A stretch of DNA of 64,000 nucleotides from Bacteroidia bacterium (GCA_018401705.1 JAGYKL010000010.1:56784-120783); one strand, 5' to 3'; positions 1 to 9,648 are shown, numbered from the stretch's first letter. Made by a program: numbers and translations. The notes: generated by a model not told the origin, from the letters alone.

Positions 1-1249
1 TCGCTGAAAACATAAACTTAACATTGTCAAAGCCATCAGCCCCTGGCTGCTCCTTTAAATCAATATTAAATTGAACTTTAGCCTTTGGCATACCCAACTG
101 GCTTAGTAACCCTAAGCAAACTTTCTCTAGTGTTGGAGCCGCTTTAATGCGCTCTTCATGCAGTTGCATGCCCAAATTTGAGACCTCCGTGAATAACTTT
201 TGAGTCTGCTTTTCCAGCTCTTCCGACTCATGACTCACTCTGCCACTTCTCTGAAGTCTTTCATCTAATTGATTTCTGAGTTCAATGAGTTCATTACAGG
301 TTGAAACCCGGTGCTTCTGAAGGACATGATTAATTTTATCCCATCTCGATTCTAAAGCTTGCAATCTCTGAGGATCTATTTCTATATCTGATGACGCCTG
401 CCTCGTTGTTTCAAGAATATCTTTAAGCTCGATCTGGACAGATTTTATCCTATCTGAAATTTCTAAGGCAACATCAGTATATTTTACAATGCTGCTTGCT
501 GCTTGCAAAGCTTTTCTAAGCTCGTCTAAAACACCTTGCTCATCCCTATCTAAGATATTCTCAATTACAACAAGCTGCTCGCTTATATCTTCAGCATGTT
601 GAAGTGTTTTCAACTCGTTTTCCAGACTTATCTCCTCGCCTGCTTTTAAATCGAGACTTTCTAATTCATTAAACTGAAATTTTAAAAAATCCTCTTCCTG
701 CAATAAACGTCTCTCCTCTTCTACCAACTCATCCCGCCTGCGGCGGACGATTCGCCATTCATGGAAGCATTTCTTATACAAATTAGTTAATTCATTTATA
801 GATGAATTTCCATCAAGTAAATCAACCAAAAAAGCTGATTCTTTTAACTGTAAAGTATCATGCTGTGAGTGAATATCAACCAGTTTAACTCCCAATTCTT
901 TGAGCTGACTCAGGTTGACAGGTGTATCATTTATAAAGGCACGAGATTTACCTTGAGGACTAAGTTCTCTTCGAATAATGCATTGCGAATCATAATCCAA
1001 ATCATAGCCTTCAAAAAATGCATTGAGGTGATAGTTTGAAATATCAAACTTAGCCTCAAGAATACATTTCTGTTTTTGATCTCTTAAGACACCAGAATCA
1101 GCCCTCTCTCCCAGTAATAATGATAAAGCTCCTAAGAGAATTGATTTTCCAGAGCCTGTTTCACCTGTAATTATAGATAGTCCTGCGCTGAATTCTATAT
1201 CTGACTCTTCGATTAGAGCATAATTGCGGATGGTTAGCCTTTGCAACAT
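1..1249 (-). CDS. recN: DNA repair ATPase RecN, C-terminus cut by window edge
   Basis: RecN is an SMC-like ATPase that acts at DNA double-strand breaks. Translating the minus strand from the ATG at 1249 gives MLQRLTIRNYALIEES, a Walker A loop TGETGSGKS at about residues 29-37, the motif SRAFINDTPV and the Q-loop-like DIHSQHDTL, followed by long Glu/Leu/Gln-rich coiled coil. The frame stays open to base 1, ending in FMFSA. The ABC signature and Walker B of the C-terminal head lie outside the window. About 416 of the usual ~550 residues are present. The start was chosen because no homologous sequence precedes MLQRL. The next gene (1374, +) is divergent. Oddity: a GC-rich palindrome at 734-746 encodes an Arg run (IVRRRRDEL) in the coiled coil. 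Confidence 0.95.
   Translation of the reverse strand, partial: MLQRLTIRNYALIEESDIEFSAGLSIITGETGSGKSILLGALSLLLGERADSGVLRDQKQKCILEAKFDISNYHLNAFFEGYDLDYDSQCIIRRELSPQGKSRAFINDTPVNLSQLKELGVKLVDIHSQHDTLQLKESAFLVDLLDGNSSINELTNLYKKCFHEWRIVRRRRDELVEEERRLLQEEDFLKFQFNELESLDLKAGEEISLENELKTLQHAEDISEQLVVIENILDRDEQGVLDELRKALQAASSIVKYTDVALEISDRIKSVQIELKDILETTRQASSDIEIDPQRLQALESRWDKINHVLQKHRVSTCNELIELRNQLDERLQRSGRVSHESEELEKQTQKLFTEVSNLGMQLHEERIKAAPTLEKVCLGLLSQLGMPKAKVQFNIDLKEQPGADGFDNVKFMFSA
734..746. repeat. GC-rich palindrome inside recN
   Basis: The arms CCGCC and GGCGG surround a 3-base TGC loop in an otherwise AT-rich gene. A close relative (CCGCC-GGCA-GGCGG) lies inside lpxK at 40717-40730. On the coding strand of both genes the unit is read as Arg-rich sequence. 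It looks like a dispersed short palindromic element tolerated within coding regions. Only two copies are visible here, so membership of a family is inference. Confidence 0.5.
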
Positions 1250-1361
1250 GAAGCAAATTTATTCACTTATTCAGCATTGCGATATGTCAAATGCACTAAA
1301 GTATGAACAGCATTGTCAATTACTATTTCATATTACGAATAATGAAAAGCTTTACTCATTG

Positions 1362-1369
1362 TATCTTTG
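1362..1369 (+). promoter_or_regulatory. TAnnTTTG promoter element, 4 nt before the start codon
   Basis: TATCTTTG matches the Bacteroidota -7 consensus TAnnTTTG. The last G is 4 nt upstream of the ATG at 1374, so the transcript should begin at or next to the start codon. No clear -33 TTG element is seen. Confidence 0.6.
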
Positions 1370-1373
1370 CTCA

Positions 1374-2012
1374 ATGCAATCGATTCGAGAGCTTATTTCA
1401 CAAGGCGAAAGCCAAACACTTGAATTTAAATTTGAATTGAACTCGGCTCGTAGAATTTCTGAGACTATTTCAGCTTTTTCAAATACTGATGGTGGCACTC
1501 TGCTTATTGGAGTTAAAGATAATGGAGTTCCAGCTGGAGTTCGGCTTGAGGAGGAACTGTATGTGCTTGAAGCTGCAACCGATTTATATTGTAAACCTTC
1601 TGTTAAGCCAATTATTAGAAAGCATGAAATTGATGGGAAACTCATCGTTGAAGTCGTTATCTCTAAAGCTGAAACTAAGCCGATACTTGCCGAATATGAA
1701 ATTGGAGTGCAAAAAGCATGGCTTAGAATAAATGCATCAAACCGATTAGCAACCCCAGTACACTTGAGACTTTGGCAAATTAATGATACAGCCAATCCTG
1801 CTCCGTCAAGCTTCTCAGAAAGTGAACAAAAGATTCTGGAACTCTTCAATCAAAAAAAATGGCTAAGCCTTAATCAAGTAAGCCGATTAACTAAACTTCC
1901 TCGATTTAAAGTAATACAATCGCTTGCCGATTTTTGTCGTTGGGAAATTATAGCATGCGAACCAGAAGCTTCAGGAGGTTTTATTTTTACCTTGCAAGAA
2001 AATATCAATTAA
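1374..2012 (+). CDS. AlbA_2 (Schlafen-like) domain protein with winged-helix tail
   Basis: This 212-residue protein starts MQSIRELISQGESQTLEFK, the typical opening of the AlbA_2 / COG2865 'divergent AAA-4' domain. The family motif follows: SAFSNTDGGTLLIGVKDNG at about residues 32-50. The last ~55 residues (from LFNQKKWLSLNQVSRLTKL) look like a winged helix-turn-helix. Family members are putative nucleic-acid-binding regulators; the exact function is unknown. An in-frame upstream start at 1224 would overlap recN and adds non-conserved sequence. The ATG at 1374 is preferred because of homology and because a TAnnTTTG box ends 4 nt before it. The gene is divergent from recN. Confidence 0.8.
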   Translation: MQSIRELISQGESQTLEFKFELNSARRISETISAFSNTDGGTLLIGVKDNGVPAGVRLEEELYVLEAATDLYCKPSVKPIIRKHEIDGKLIVEVVISKAETKPILAEYEIGVQKAWLRINASNRLATPVHLRLWQINDTANPAPSSFSESEQKILELFNQKKWLSLNQVSRLTKLPRFKVIQSLADFCRWEIIACEPEASGGFIFTLQENIN

Positions 2013-2024
2013 GAAATCAAACCA

Positions 2025-2135
2025 ATGGCACTTTGGAAATTAGCACTTCTCTCCGTAGGAATACTTTCTGTTCCTTATGCTGTGCTAAAATTAGTCATTT
2101 ACGTTTGTAAGAAAGAGAAGTCTTCGAAATCTTAA
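2025..2135 (+). CDS. 36-residue single-pass membrane peptide
   Basis: A short ORF begins 12 bases after the AlbA_2 gene stop. It encodes MALWKLALLSVGILSVPYAV, continues with a hydrophobic stretch (LKLVIYV) and ends in a cationic tail CKKEKSSKS. The composition is one transmembrane helix with a positively charged C-terminus, which suggests a real small inner-membrane protein. There is no Shine-Dalgarno, as is usual in this genome. The tight spacing suggests co-transcription with the upstream gene. The function is unknown; the ORF is short enough that chance cannot be excluded. Confidence 0.5.
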   Translation: MALWKLALLSVGILSVPYAVLKLVIYVCKKEKSSKS

Positions 2136-2240
2136 GCATTTAGTTTTAAGCAATCTGATTTTTATCATTTTATGTGGCTTGGTTACTTAATAACTTAGCT
2201 TTTAAATGTTTCATTTAATTGTAATGATTACTTATTAATC

Positions 2241-3134
2241 ATGGAATTTATAGACTATTATAAAGTATTAGGCATCAATAAAAATGCTTCGGATGATGAT
2301 ATAAAGAAAGCTTATCGAAAAGCAGCCCGTAAGTATCATCCCGATTTAAATCCAAACGACAAAGAAGCAGAAAAGAAGTTCAAGGAAATAAACGAAGCTA
2401 ATGAGGTCCTTAGCAATGCTGAAAACCGAAAAAAGTATGATGCTTATGGTAAAGATTGGAAACACGCCGATCATTTCGAACAAGCCAAGCAAAATCAAAG
2501 TCGACAATCTTCAGGTCATAGAGGCTCTTCAGCTAACTTTGAAAATGAAGACTATTCTGACTTTTTCGAATCTATGTTTGGAGGTCAATTCTCCGGCAGA
2601 TCTAGATCACAAGCAGCTTTCAAAGGGCAAGATTTTAACGCTGAGCTTCATCTTAGCTTGAAAGAAGTATATACTACTCAACAAAAAACGTTAACAGTTA
2701 ACGGTAAAAACATTAGGATTACAATACCGGCTGGCATAAACAATGGACAAATTATTAAAATTAAAGGTCAGGGCGGCGATGGAATAAATGGAGGACCAAA
2801 AGGAGATCTCTATATTAAATTCCGTATTGAAAATGACAGCCTTTTCAGGCTGGATGGAAATAACCTCTACTCTACTGTAAATTTGGATTTATATACTGCT
2901 GTATTAGGTGGTTCAATACTGGTAAATACTTTTGACTCTCAGGTAAAAGTGAAAGTGAGTCCTGAAACTCAAAATGGAACCAAAGTCAAGCTTAAAGGAA
3001 AAGGATTTCCTGTTTATAAGAAGGAAGGCACTTTTGGAGATTTAATTATTACATATCAAGTTGAAATACCTAAAAACCTTACTGATCAAGAAAAAGAACT
3101 TTTCAAACAACTTTCAAATCTTAGATCGTCATGA
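2241..3134 (+). CDS. cbpA: DnaJ-class curved-DNA-binding co-chaperone CbpA
   Basis: The 297-residue protein has an N-terminal J domain (about residues 5-70) with the diagnostic HPD in KYHPDLNP, which stimulates DnaK ATPase. A Gly/Ser/Gln-rich linker (about 75-125) and two DnaJ C-terminal beta-sandwich domains (about 135-290) follow. The four CxxCxGxG zinc repeats of true DnaJ are absent, which identifies the CbpA type. [17 protein letters not shown] is the typical C-terminal-domain signature. The stop overlaps the next gene's start by 4 bases (ATGA at 3131-3134), so the two are translationally coupled. The partner is a CbpM-like modulator, which supports the assignment. Confidence 0.93.
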   Translation: MEFIDYYKVLGINKNASDDDIKKAYRKAARKYHPDLNPNDKEAEKKFKEINEANEVLSNAENRKKYDAYGKDWKHADHFEQAKQNQSRQSSGHRGSSANFENEDYSDFFESMFGGQFSGRSRSQAAFKGQDFNAELHLSLKEVYTTQQKTLTVNGKNIRITIPAGINNGQIIKIKGQGGDGINGGPKGDLYIKFRIENDSLFRLDGNNLYSTVNLDLYTAVLGGSILVNTFDSQVKVKVSPETQNGTKVKLKGKGFPVYKKEGTFGDLIITYQVEIPKNLTDQEKELFKQLSNLRSS

Positions 3135-3427
3135 AGAATATAGAACTCATTCCTTTATCCAGTCTTTGCAAGCATTTCGAAATTGAAATGTCATTCTTCA
3201 CTGACCTTCAAAAGCATGGACTCATTCAAATGCGCATCGTTGAAAAGGAATACTTTATTGAAGAGGACGCAATTGATGAAATAGAGAAAATAATACGCTT
3301 GAATAAAGATCTTGAAATTAACCTTCAAGGCATTGATGCAATCTTCAACCTACTAACGAGGATAAAATCACTCGAAAATGAAAACCAAAATCTCAAAAAT
3401 CGACTTCGATTATTTGATGAATTTTAA
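3131..3427 (+). CDS. cbpM: MerR-like chaperone modulator CbpM
   Basis: This 98-residue protein has a MerR-type helix-turn-helix-like region ([22 protein letters not shown]) and a C-terminal coiled coil ([19 protein letters not shown]). CbpM proteins bind the J domain of CbpA and restrain its stimulation of DnaK. The start overlaps the cbpA stop. Sequence similarity in this family is weak, so the call rests on size, the helix-turn-helix pattern, the Leu/Glu-rich tail and the cbpA context. Confidence 0.8.
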   Translation: MKNIELIPLSSLCKHFEIEMSFFTDLQKHGLIQMRIVEKEYFIEEDAIDEIEKIIRLNKDLEINLQGIDAIFNLLTRIKSLENENQNLKNRLRLFDEF

Positions 3428-3456
3428 GACTTATTCTTTGCGTTCTAATTACTTAG

Positions 3457-5019
3457 CTATTTGTCTAAAGAAAGCACACCAACCTTATATTTATTGCTTG
3501 AAATAGCAACAAGCCAAATTGAGCTGTTGCTTATTTGATTTGAGAAAGAAGGCACGAAGTAGAATCGACTACGTTTTTCTGTTGATGCATTTTCACGCGA
3601 AAAACCTCCATTCTTGTCCAATTGGGCGTGAACAATGACAGCTTTCCGCATATTATCCATTCGATGAGCTCTTCTCTGATCTGTCTCAGACAGGTTTTTG
3701 GGATTATCGTTAAATACAAAATGCATCGACTCTCCTGTGAATCCAAAAGCATATGAAGAAAAGTATCCAGCATCATTACTGCTTTCTTGATATTTAGGAA
3801 CATCAGCAGCCCAAAGAATATCACCATCCGAACTTGTTCGAATCACAATAATATTATTGAAATAATAGAAGTAATTACAATTAAACATCCCTGTTCTAAA
3901 GTCCTGATAACAAATTTCATCAATCAAAAATTGCTCTGCAACTAATCCAAAACTACCGTCATTGAACTTTACAAAATGATCAAGTTTAAAATCACTTAAC
4001 TCAACCTGTCCCTTAATTCTGCTACTTTCAAGAAAACTAGCTGAAAAAGAAGGGTCAAAATCATTCAGCACTTTACCTTCAATACTTTGGCTGGCCCTGT
4101 TCACTTTTAACATAAAAGTGCCGGCAGCATTACCCATCCCCCTATTCGAATAAAATCCTGAGCAGGTAACATCGCCATCATCTTCAAGAAACATATCAAT
4201 ATCGGTGATGAACTTATCACCTAATTTCAGTTCATAATCTTCAACCAATGACGAGTCACCATCAAATGTTACCAAACCATATCTGAACGGAGGCCCTTGT
4301 TTACCAGCCGGTTCATCCTTGTCGTATCTAACGCGAACCAATAAAAAAACCCTGCCCGAAGAATCTACTTTTGCTCTGTGAATAGAAAAGTTTTTTCCCT
4401 TATAGGGGAATTCAATCTCCCTACTCCATTTCGTATCTAGCTGACTATCAAAATAATGGAACGATATTTTCTCATTCGAGAATTTATCAAATCTTTCAGA
4501 GAAGAAGCTCAACATAGATGAACCATCGCCTGATGCAACAAAGTTCAATGCTTCAATATCACTTTTACGAGTGGCAGGAAACTGTGCTATTCTCTTCTCC
4601 TTCCCTACCGGATCACCTGATAATGAATAAATCCTCCCATACAATTCAATCTTATCCTTTTCTCGATTATAATACGTAGCAAATAACACAGGATTATCCC
4701 CTAGCCTTTCCATTACCTGATACTCAAGCGATTTATCTCCTCGATTTGTTTCTAGCTCAATTTCCTTATTAAACTGAGGTAAAAGAGTCAAATCATCAAA
4801 CCGTTGAATGTATGTTTTGCTTGCCGAAAATAATTTAGTTCGAGTTTGCGATTGCATCATCACTCCGTCTGTCCAATTTCCAATAACTGAAAATGACGTG
4901 GAACTTGAAGGTTTAAAAATTTCTCCGCCCCATTGAATTCGGTTCTCAAACTGTCCATAAAGAGGACTCATACTCAACAGTAGAACTATTGAAACTAGCT
5001 GGCAATTAAACAACTTCAT
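3457..5019 (-). CDS. Secreted or periplasmic protein of unknown function, ~520 aa
   Basis: From the ATG at 5019 the protein begins MKLFNCQLVSIVLLLSMSPL, then YGQFENR, a clear Sec signal peptide. An upstream in-frame start at 5079 adds 20 residues in front of the signal and is less likely. The mature part is beta-rich with many Gly/Asp/Phe/Tyr segments and phrases such as LLVRVRYDKDEPAGKQGPP and SSDGDILWAADVP, which suggests a propeller-like fold. No catalytic motif or T9SS tail was recognised. The gene is convergent with cbpM and divergent from the GH3 gene at 5184, about 160 bases away. The role is unknown. Confidence 0.75.
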   Translation of the reverse strand: MKLFNCQLVSIVLLLSMSPLYGQFENRIQWGGEIFKPSSSTSFSVIGNWTDGVMMQSQTRTKLFSASKTYIQRFDDLTLLPQFNKEIELETNRGDKSLEYQVMERLGDNPVLFATYYNREKDKIELYGRIYSLSGDPVGKEKRIAQFPATRKSDIEALNFVASGDGSSMLSFFSERFDKFSNEKISFHYFDSQLDTKWSREIEFPYKGKNFSIHRAKVDSSGRVFLLVRVRYDKDEPAGKQGPPFRYGLVTFDGDSSLVEDYELKLGDKFITDIDMFLEDDGDVTCSGFYSNRGMGNAAGTFMLKVNRASQSIEGKVLNDFDPSFSASFLESSRIKGQVELSDFKLDHFVKFNDGSFGLVAEQFLIDEICYQDFRTGMFNCNYFYYFNNIIVIRTSSDGDILWAADVPKYQESSNDAGYFSSYAFGFTGESMHFVFNDNPKNLSETDQRRAHRMDNMRKAVIVHAQLDKNGGFSRENASTEKRSRFYFVPSFSNQISNSSIWLVAISSNKYKVGVLSLDK

Positions 5020-5183
5020 AGGCTGCCAAGTTAAGAATCGCTTGAATATCATTTCTACTGATAACGCATTAAAATACAAACTGTTTTATATTAATACCAA
5101 TCACAAACTGTTAACGTTCTCGTGTTGATACTTCCTTTGCATTTTCGCTTAAGAGCTGCAGTGCTTGAGTAATTTTACAATCT

Positions 5184-8141
5184 ATGATACGAATTTTTAA
5201 GCTTATACTCTTTGTTTCTTGCCTGGCTCTGGTTTTTTCATCATTCTTTAGCCCTCCAAGAAATATTTCATATACTGAATTACAAAAAGATCCCCCATTT
5301 CTTAATGATGGTAAGAAATGGGTAGATTCAATAATGTTAAAATTGACACCTGAGCAGCGAATAGCGCAGCTTTTCATGGTGGCTGCTTATTCAAACAAGC
5401 CAATTGCACATCGCGATGAAATTGCAAAACTCATTAAGGACCAGCAAATCGGTGGATTGATTTTCATGCAGGGAGGTCCAGTGCGTCAGGCTAAGCTTAC
5501 AAATTATTATCAAAAGCTTTCAAATGTTCCATTAATGATTTCTATTGATGGTGAATGGGGAGTTTCTATGCGTCTCGATTCAACCCCGGTTTATCCCAAA
5601 CAAATGACTCTTGGGGCAATCCAAAACGATACTCTAATTTATTCTATGGGAGCTAGAATTGCTCAAGAATGCCAACGACTGGGAATTCATGTAAATTTTG
5701 CACCGGTTGTGGATGTGAACAGTAATCCTTCAAATCCGGTCATTAATATGCGATCTTTTGGCTCCGATAAATACAATGTAGCCCGAAAAGGTATTGCTTA
5801 CATGATGGGTATGCAAAACAACGGCGTGCTAGCAAATGCAAAACACTTTCCCGGCCATGGCGATACAGATTCTGACTCTCATAAAACTCTCCCAACAATC
5901 AATCATACACGTGAAAGGCTCGATTCAATTGAATTGTACCCATTTCGTCAACTCATAAATTTCGGTTTAGGTAGCATGATGGTGGCTCATTTAAATGTTC
6001 CATCGCTTGATAAAACTCAGGGACGACCTACAACCTTGTCTCCATATGTGGTTGATACTTTGCTACGTCAAGAACTTGGCTTTAAGGGATTGGTTTTTAC
6101 AGATGCACTAAACATGAAAGGAATTAGCGCCTCTTTAACTTCAAATCAGATAAATATAAATGCAATAAAAGCAGGCAATGATATTTTGCTTTTCGCCAGC
6201 GATGTGGCGGAAGGTATTAAAGGAATAAAATCAGCCATAGATAAAGGAGAAATTTCTCAAGATGAAATTGATGCTCGATGCCGAAAAATCCTGCATGCCA
6301 AATATTGGATGGGCTTGCATAAGTTTGAAGCTGTGCAGGTAGCTAATCTTGTTGAGAATTTAAATAATGAAAGCTCTGAATTAATTCGTCGTAAACTCAC
6401 TGAAGCTTCATTAACAGTGCTTGAGAACAATAATTTAATTCCTCTCAAAGGACTTGATACTTTAAAGATTGCTCACCTTGGGGTGGATGGAGAAAAAGAA
6501 AGTATTTTCTTAAAAACTCTTAACAAATACACTAAAGTTAAAGGCTTCACTATAGGTAAAAGTGTTTTGCTAGATCAAAAAACTGAACTTCTTCAGAAAC
6601 TGAAAGAGTTTAATGTGGTGATTGTAACAATCAACAATCCTAAAAATACAATGTCGAAAAAGGCTGGCATAAATGCAGCAGTTAGTAACTTCTTAACTGC
6701 ATTAAATAAGCAGTCGAATGTTATTTTAAACCTATTGGCTAATCCATATAGTTTAGAATCACTTTCTGATGCTGCCACACCCCAAACTCTTATTGTTTCT
6801 TATGAAGATAATGATCTTAGTCAGGAACTTTCGGCTCAACTCATTTTTGGAGGTATCAAGGCAAATGGTAAACTGCCAGTTTATGTCGATGAACGCTACG
6901 CATTCGGAAGTGGAAAGGAAACAGCAGAGGCTATAAGAATGAAATATACCATTCCTGCCGAAATGGGATACACAAACGCTGATTTCAGAAAAATTGATTC
7001 TTTAGCTGAAATTGCTATTAAATTAAAAGCCACTCCTGGTTGTCAATTGCTTATAGCTCAAAATGGAAAAGTCTTTTATAACAAAGCATTTGGTAAACAT
7101 ACTTATGCCAGTAATTCCCTACCCGTCTTAACAACTGATTTATATGATTTAGCAAGTATAACAAAGGTAGCTGCGACAACCTTAAGTATCATGCGTCTTA
7201 CCGATGAACTTTATATTGATATAGATAAAACTGTTGGAGACTATTTCCCTGCGCTTTTAAAAACCAACAAAGGTGGAATGAGAATTCGCGATATTCTCGC
7301 CCATCAAGCAGGACTTCCTGCTTGGATACCATTTTACAAGGAAACAATAAAAGATACAGCTACAAGAACTAAATTTTATAGGCAAACTCAGTCAGATAGT
7401 TTCCCATACCAAGTCGCTGAAAACATGTACCTCAGAAAGGACTATCCAGATACCATGCTTGCCATTATTGCAGCTTGCGACATTAACACAAAAAAGAACT
7501 ATAAATACAGTGATTTAGGTTATTATTTCTTCAAATACATAATAGAAAAGCACTCAGGTAAAACCTTAGATGCTTATGTAGATTCTATATTTTACAGCTC
7601 TTTGGGTTTGCCAAGAACTACTTTTAAACCATTAGAAAAGTTCAATAAAGATGAAATAATCCCAACTGAGAACGATGATTTATTCAGAAAGCAACTTATT
7701 CATGGTTATGTGCATGATCAGGGAGCGGCAATGATGGGCGGTATTGGTGGACATGCTGGATTATTTGCTAATGCATCTGACTTAGCTACTATTATGCAAA
7801 TGATTTTAAATAAAGGAGTTTATGGAGGTCAACGTTATATTTCTGAAGGAACTATAAATGAGTTTATTCGTTGCCAATTCTGTGAGAATGATAATCGTAG
7901 AGGTTTAGGCTTTGACAAACCCGAGATGAATTATAAGAAAGTTGGTCCAACCTGTCAATGCGTTTCCGCTTTAAGTTTTGGACATACTGGATTTACCGGA
8001 ACTATGGCATGGGTAGATCCCGAAAAAAATCTAATTTTTGTATTTCTATCCAATCGAGTTTATCCAGATGCTGAGAATAAGAAGCTAAACGTTTTGTCAA
8101 CTCGCACCGAGATTCAGGAAGCAATTTATCAGGTTTTGTGA
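5184..8141 (+). CDS. GH3 beta-N-acetylhexosaminidase fused to a serine beta-lactamase-fold domain
   Basis: The 985-residue protein starts with a signal peptide (MIRIFKLILFVSCLALVFSS). Residues ~50-390 are a NagZ-type glycoside hydrolase family 3 domain with KHFPGHGDTDSDSH at 220-233 and the nucleophile Asp in FTDALNM at about 307. A GH3 C-terminal-like linker follows (about 395-600). Residues ~620-980 are a class C beta-lactamase/esterase fold: SITK at 658-661 (SxxK), a YSD triad near 775 and GHTG near 934. The fusion is expected to remove GlcNAc from muropeptides in the periplasm, with a peptidase or esterase partner domain. The penicillin-binding activity is inferred only. The stop overlaps the next gene's GTG by 4 bases. 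Confidence 0.92.
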   Translation: MIRIFKLILFVSCLALVFSSFFSPPRNISYTELQKDPPFLNDGKKWVDSIMLKLTPEQRIAQLFMVAAYSNKPIAHRDEIAKLIKDQQIGGLIFMQGGPVRQAKLTNYYQKLSNVPLMISIDGEWGVSMRLDSTPVYPKQMTLGAIQNDTLIYSMGARIAQECQRLGIHVNFAPVVDVNSNPSNPVINMRSFGSDKYNVARKGIAYMMGMQNNGVLANAKHFPGHGDTDSDSHKTLPTINHTRERLDSIELYPFRQLINFGLGSMMVAHLNVPSLDKTQGRPTTLSPYVVDTLLRQELGFKGLVFTDALNMKGISASLTSNQININAIKAGNDILLFASDVAEGIKGIKSAIDKGEISQDEIDARCRKILHAKYWMGLHKFEAVQVANLVENLNNESSELIRRKLTEASLTVLENNNLIPLKGLDTLKIAHLGVDGEKESIFLKTLNKYTKVKGFTIGKSVLLDQKTELLQKLKEFNVVIVTINNPKNTMSKKAGINAAVSNFLTALNKQSNVILNLLANPYSLESLSDAATPQTLIVSYEDNDLSQELSAQLIFGGIKANGKLPVYVDERYAFGSGKETAEAIRMKYTIPAEMGYTNADFRKIDSLAEIAIKLKATPGCQLLIAQNGKVFYNKAFGKHTYASNSLPVLTTDLYDLASITKVAATTLSIMRLTDELYIDIDKTVGDYFPALLKTNKGGMRIRDILAHQAGLPAWIPFYKETIKDTATRTKFYRQTQSDSFPYQVAENMYLRKDYPDTMLAIIAACDINTKKNYKYSDLGYYFFKYIIEKHSGKTLDAYVDSIFYSSLGLPRTTFKPLEKFNKDEIIPTENDDLFRKQLIHGYVHDQGAAMMGGIGGHAGLFANASDLATIMQMILNKGVYGGQRYISEGTINEFIRCQFCENDNRRGLGFDKPEMNYKKVGPTCQCVSALSFGHTGFTGTMAWVDPEKNLIFVFLSNRVYPDAENKKLNVLSTRTEIQEAIYQVL

Positions 8142-9616
8142 GCCGTTTAAAAGAACTTCGAAAGAGCATCTTGTTTGGCGTCTATGTTAGCCTTTCGCTC
8201 ATTTTTATTCTTCCTATTTGGGTAACCGAATTCTTCATCACCCTAGAAGGGCCACTTGTAAATTATTTTGGCGATTTTATTAAAGATATCGTATTCACTG
8301 GATCTTCATGGTATTCAATTCAATACAAAATTCTTGGCCTTAATTATACTGGTAGCTTTTCTCTAATCCTTCAAATGCTTAAAGGCAGTCTGATTTCTAC
8401 ATTATACTTTGATAAAATAATTGCCAGCACTTGGATTGTCTTAGTTCTATACTTTTCAAGAATTATAATATTAGGTATTAATTCAAAAGCTGATTATAGG
8501 CCTTTTCTCATATTCCCTTTTATTTTTTGTTTGCCCTTTTTTCAAGGCGATTGGAACTTCCTCGGAGGAGTGATTGCGATGCTTTGGTTTATAAAAATAT
8601 TAAGTACACTCCAATATGAATCTATCAAAAAAATCAACTTCGTTATTCTACTACTATTATGCCTGTTAATAGCAAGCATTTCATCTCTTTCAATTTATAT
8701 TTTTATTGTAATTCTTGGCTTTTCATTCTTCTTTTTTAACCCAAACCCAACCATAAAAAAAGATAATTTTCTGCTTTTTTTAATTCCATCAATCTTAGTA
8801 TCAGTTCTTATTATTACTTTAAACAAGGGTATCTATAAGAATCTTGAATTTATTCCATTGTCATTACCTTCAAGAGCTAAAGATTTAATCTACTTTGAAA
8901 CTTTGGTTTCATTTGAGGGAGAGGCTAACTATGCACTCATTTTGTTGGCGCTTGTATTTGTCGGCCTCTTCATTTTTTCATTTATTTCAATTTTTTACAG
9001 GCTCAAACCTGATAGGAGTCAACGTTTTTGGCATCAGATGCTATTTGTTGCTTCTTTTATTTCCTTGCTTCTGTATTTCATTTTGCCAAACTCAAATTAT
9101 AGTGTTGTCACAAATCATTTGCATTGGATGTTCCTTTCTGCTACATTTTTGATTTTGTCTTTAGCTTGTTTAAGATTAAAGAAAAGTTGGATGATTACTT
9201 TGGCTTTATTCTCTATAATCATTTCTGTTGCCCACTTGAGACCACAGTTTTTAAACTGGAATCAATTCAGCCAAAACAAAAAAATCATTAATCAATTTGC
9301 TGATTTTATACCAAATAATTCAGCCGTTTCTGTATTTCTCGAAGATGCTAATTTTCCTGACAATTTAGTATTTGAATTGGCTCAAAAGAAGCAGATTATA
9401 GTAGAATTTAATGACAATCGAAGCTTTAAGGAATATCAATATTATTCAGGGATTAAGATCGGCGAAAGCACTGAAAAACATAAATTAACATCTCAATATA
9501 TTTTGTTTATCGGAAAGTCATTTTATCGAAACAGAAATATTCCAACTCTTAAGTTAGTGCATGAAAACGAGCATTTGCAAGGTCGTTTATACAAAAAAAT
9601 AAAGCCTGTAATATAA
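8138..9616 (+). CDS. Polytopic inner-membrane protein of unknown function
   Basis: The 492-residue protein has about ten strongly hydrophobic segments and a soluble C-terminal ~110 residues (from QFADFIPNNSAVSVFLEDAN). The layout, with a soluble C-terminal tail, recalls membrane glycosyltransferases of the GT39/PMT type, but no catalytic Asp/Glu motif was recognised. The start is GTG at 8138, sharing GTGA with the stop of the GH3 fusion, so the two genes are coupled. The last codons and the TAA lie inside a perfect hairpin at 9598-9630. Confidence 0.7.
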   Translation: MSRLKELRKSILFGVYVSLSLIFILPIWVTEFFITLEGPLVNYFGDFIKDIVFTGSSWYSIQYKILGLNYTGSFSLILQMLKGSLISTLYFDKIIASTWIVLVLYFSRIIILGINSKADYRPFLIFPFIFCLPFFQGDWNFLGGVIAMLWFIKILSTLQYESIKKINFVILLLLCLLIASISSLSIYIFIVILGFSFFFFNPNPTIKKDNFLLFLIPSILVSVLIITLNKGIYKNLEFIPLSLPSRAKDLIYFETLVSFEGEANYALILLALVFVGLFIFSFISIFYRLKPDRSQRFWHQMLFVASFISLLLYFILPNSNYSVVTNHLHWMFLSATFLILSLACLRLKKSWMITLALFSIIISVAHLRPQFLNWNQFSQNKKIINQFADFIPNNSAVSVFLEDANFPDNLVFELAQKKQIIVEFNDNRSFKEYQYYSGIKIGESTEKHKLTSQYILFIGKSFYRNRNIPTLKLVHENEHLQGRLYKKIKPVI

Positions 9617-9630
9617 TTACAGGCTTTATT
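9598..9630. terminator. Bidirectional intrinsic terminator containing a stop codon
   Basis: Perfect 15-bp inverted repeat with a 3-base loop (AATAAAGCCTGTAAT / ATTACAGGCTTTATT), flanked by A-runs on the left. It sits between convergent genes ending at 9616 (+) and 9649 (-), and the TAA of the plus-strand gene is in the loop/arm junction. Confidence 0.8.
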
Positions 9631-9648
9631 CAGCAATTTAAGAATGAA

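Noticed and set aside
1224..1373. Longer N-terminus for the AlbA_2 gene
   Set aside because: It overlaps recN and adds non-conserved sequence; the ATG at 1374 fits homology and the promoter box.
5111..5377. 88-codon minus-strand ORF across the GH3 gene start
   Set aside because: It is antisense to the signal-peptide region of a well-supported gene and resembles no protein.
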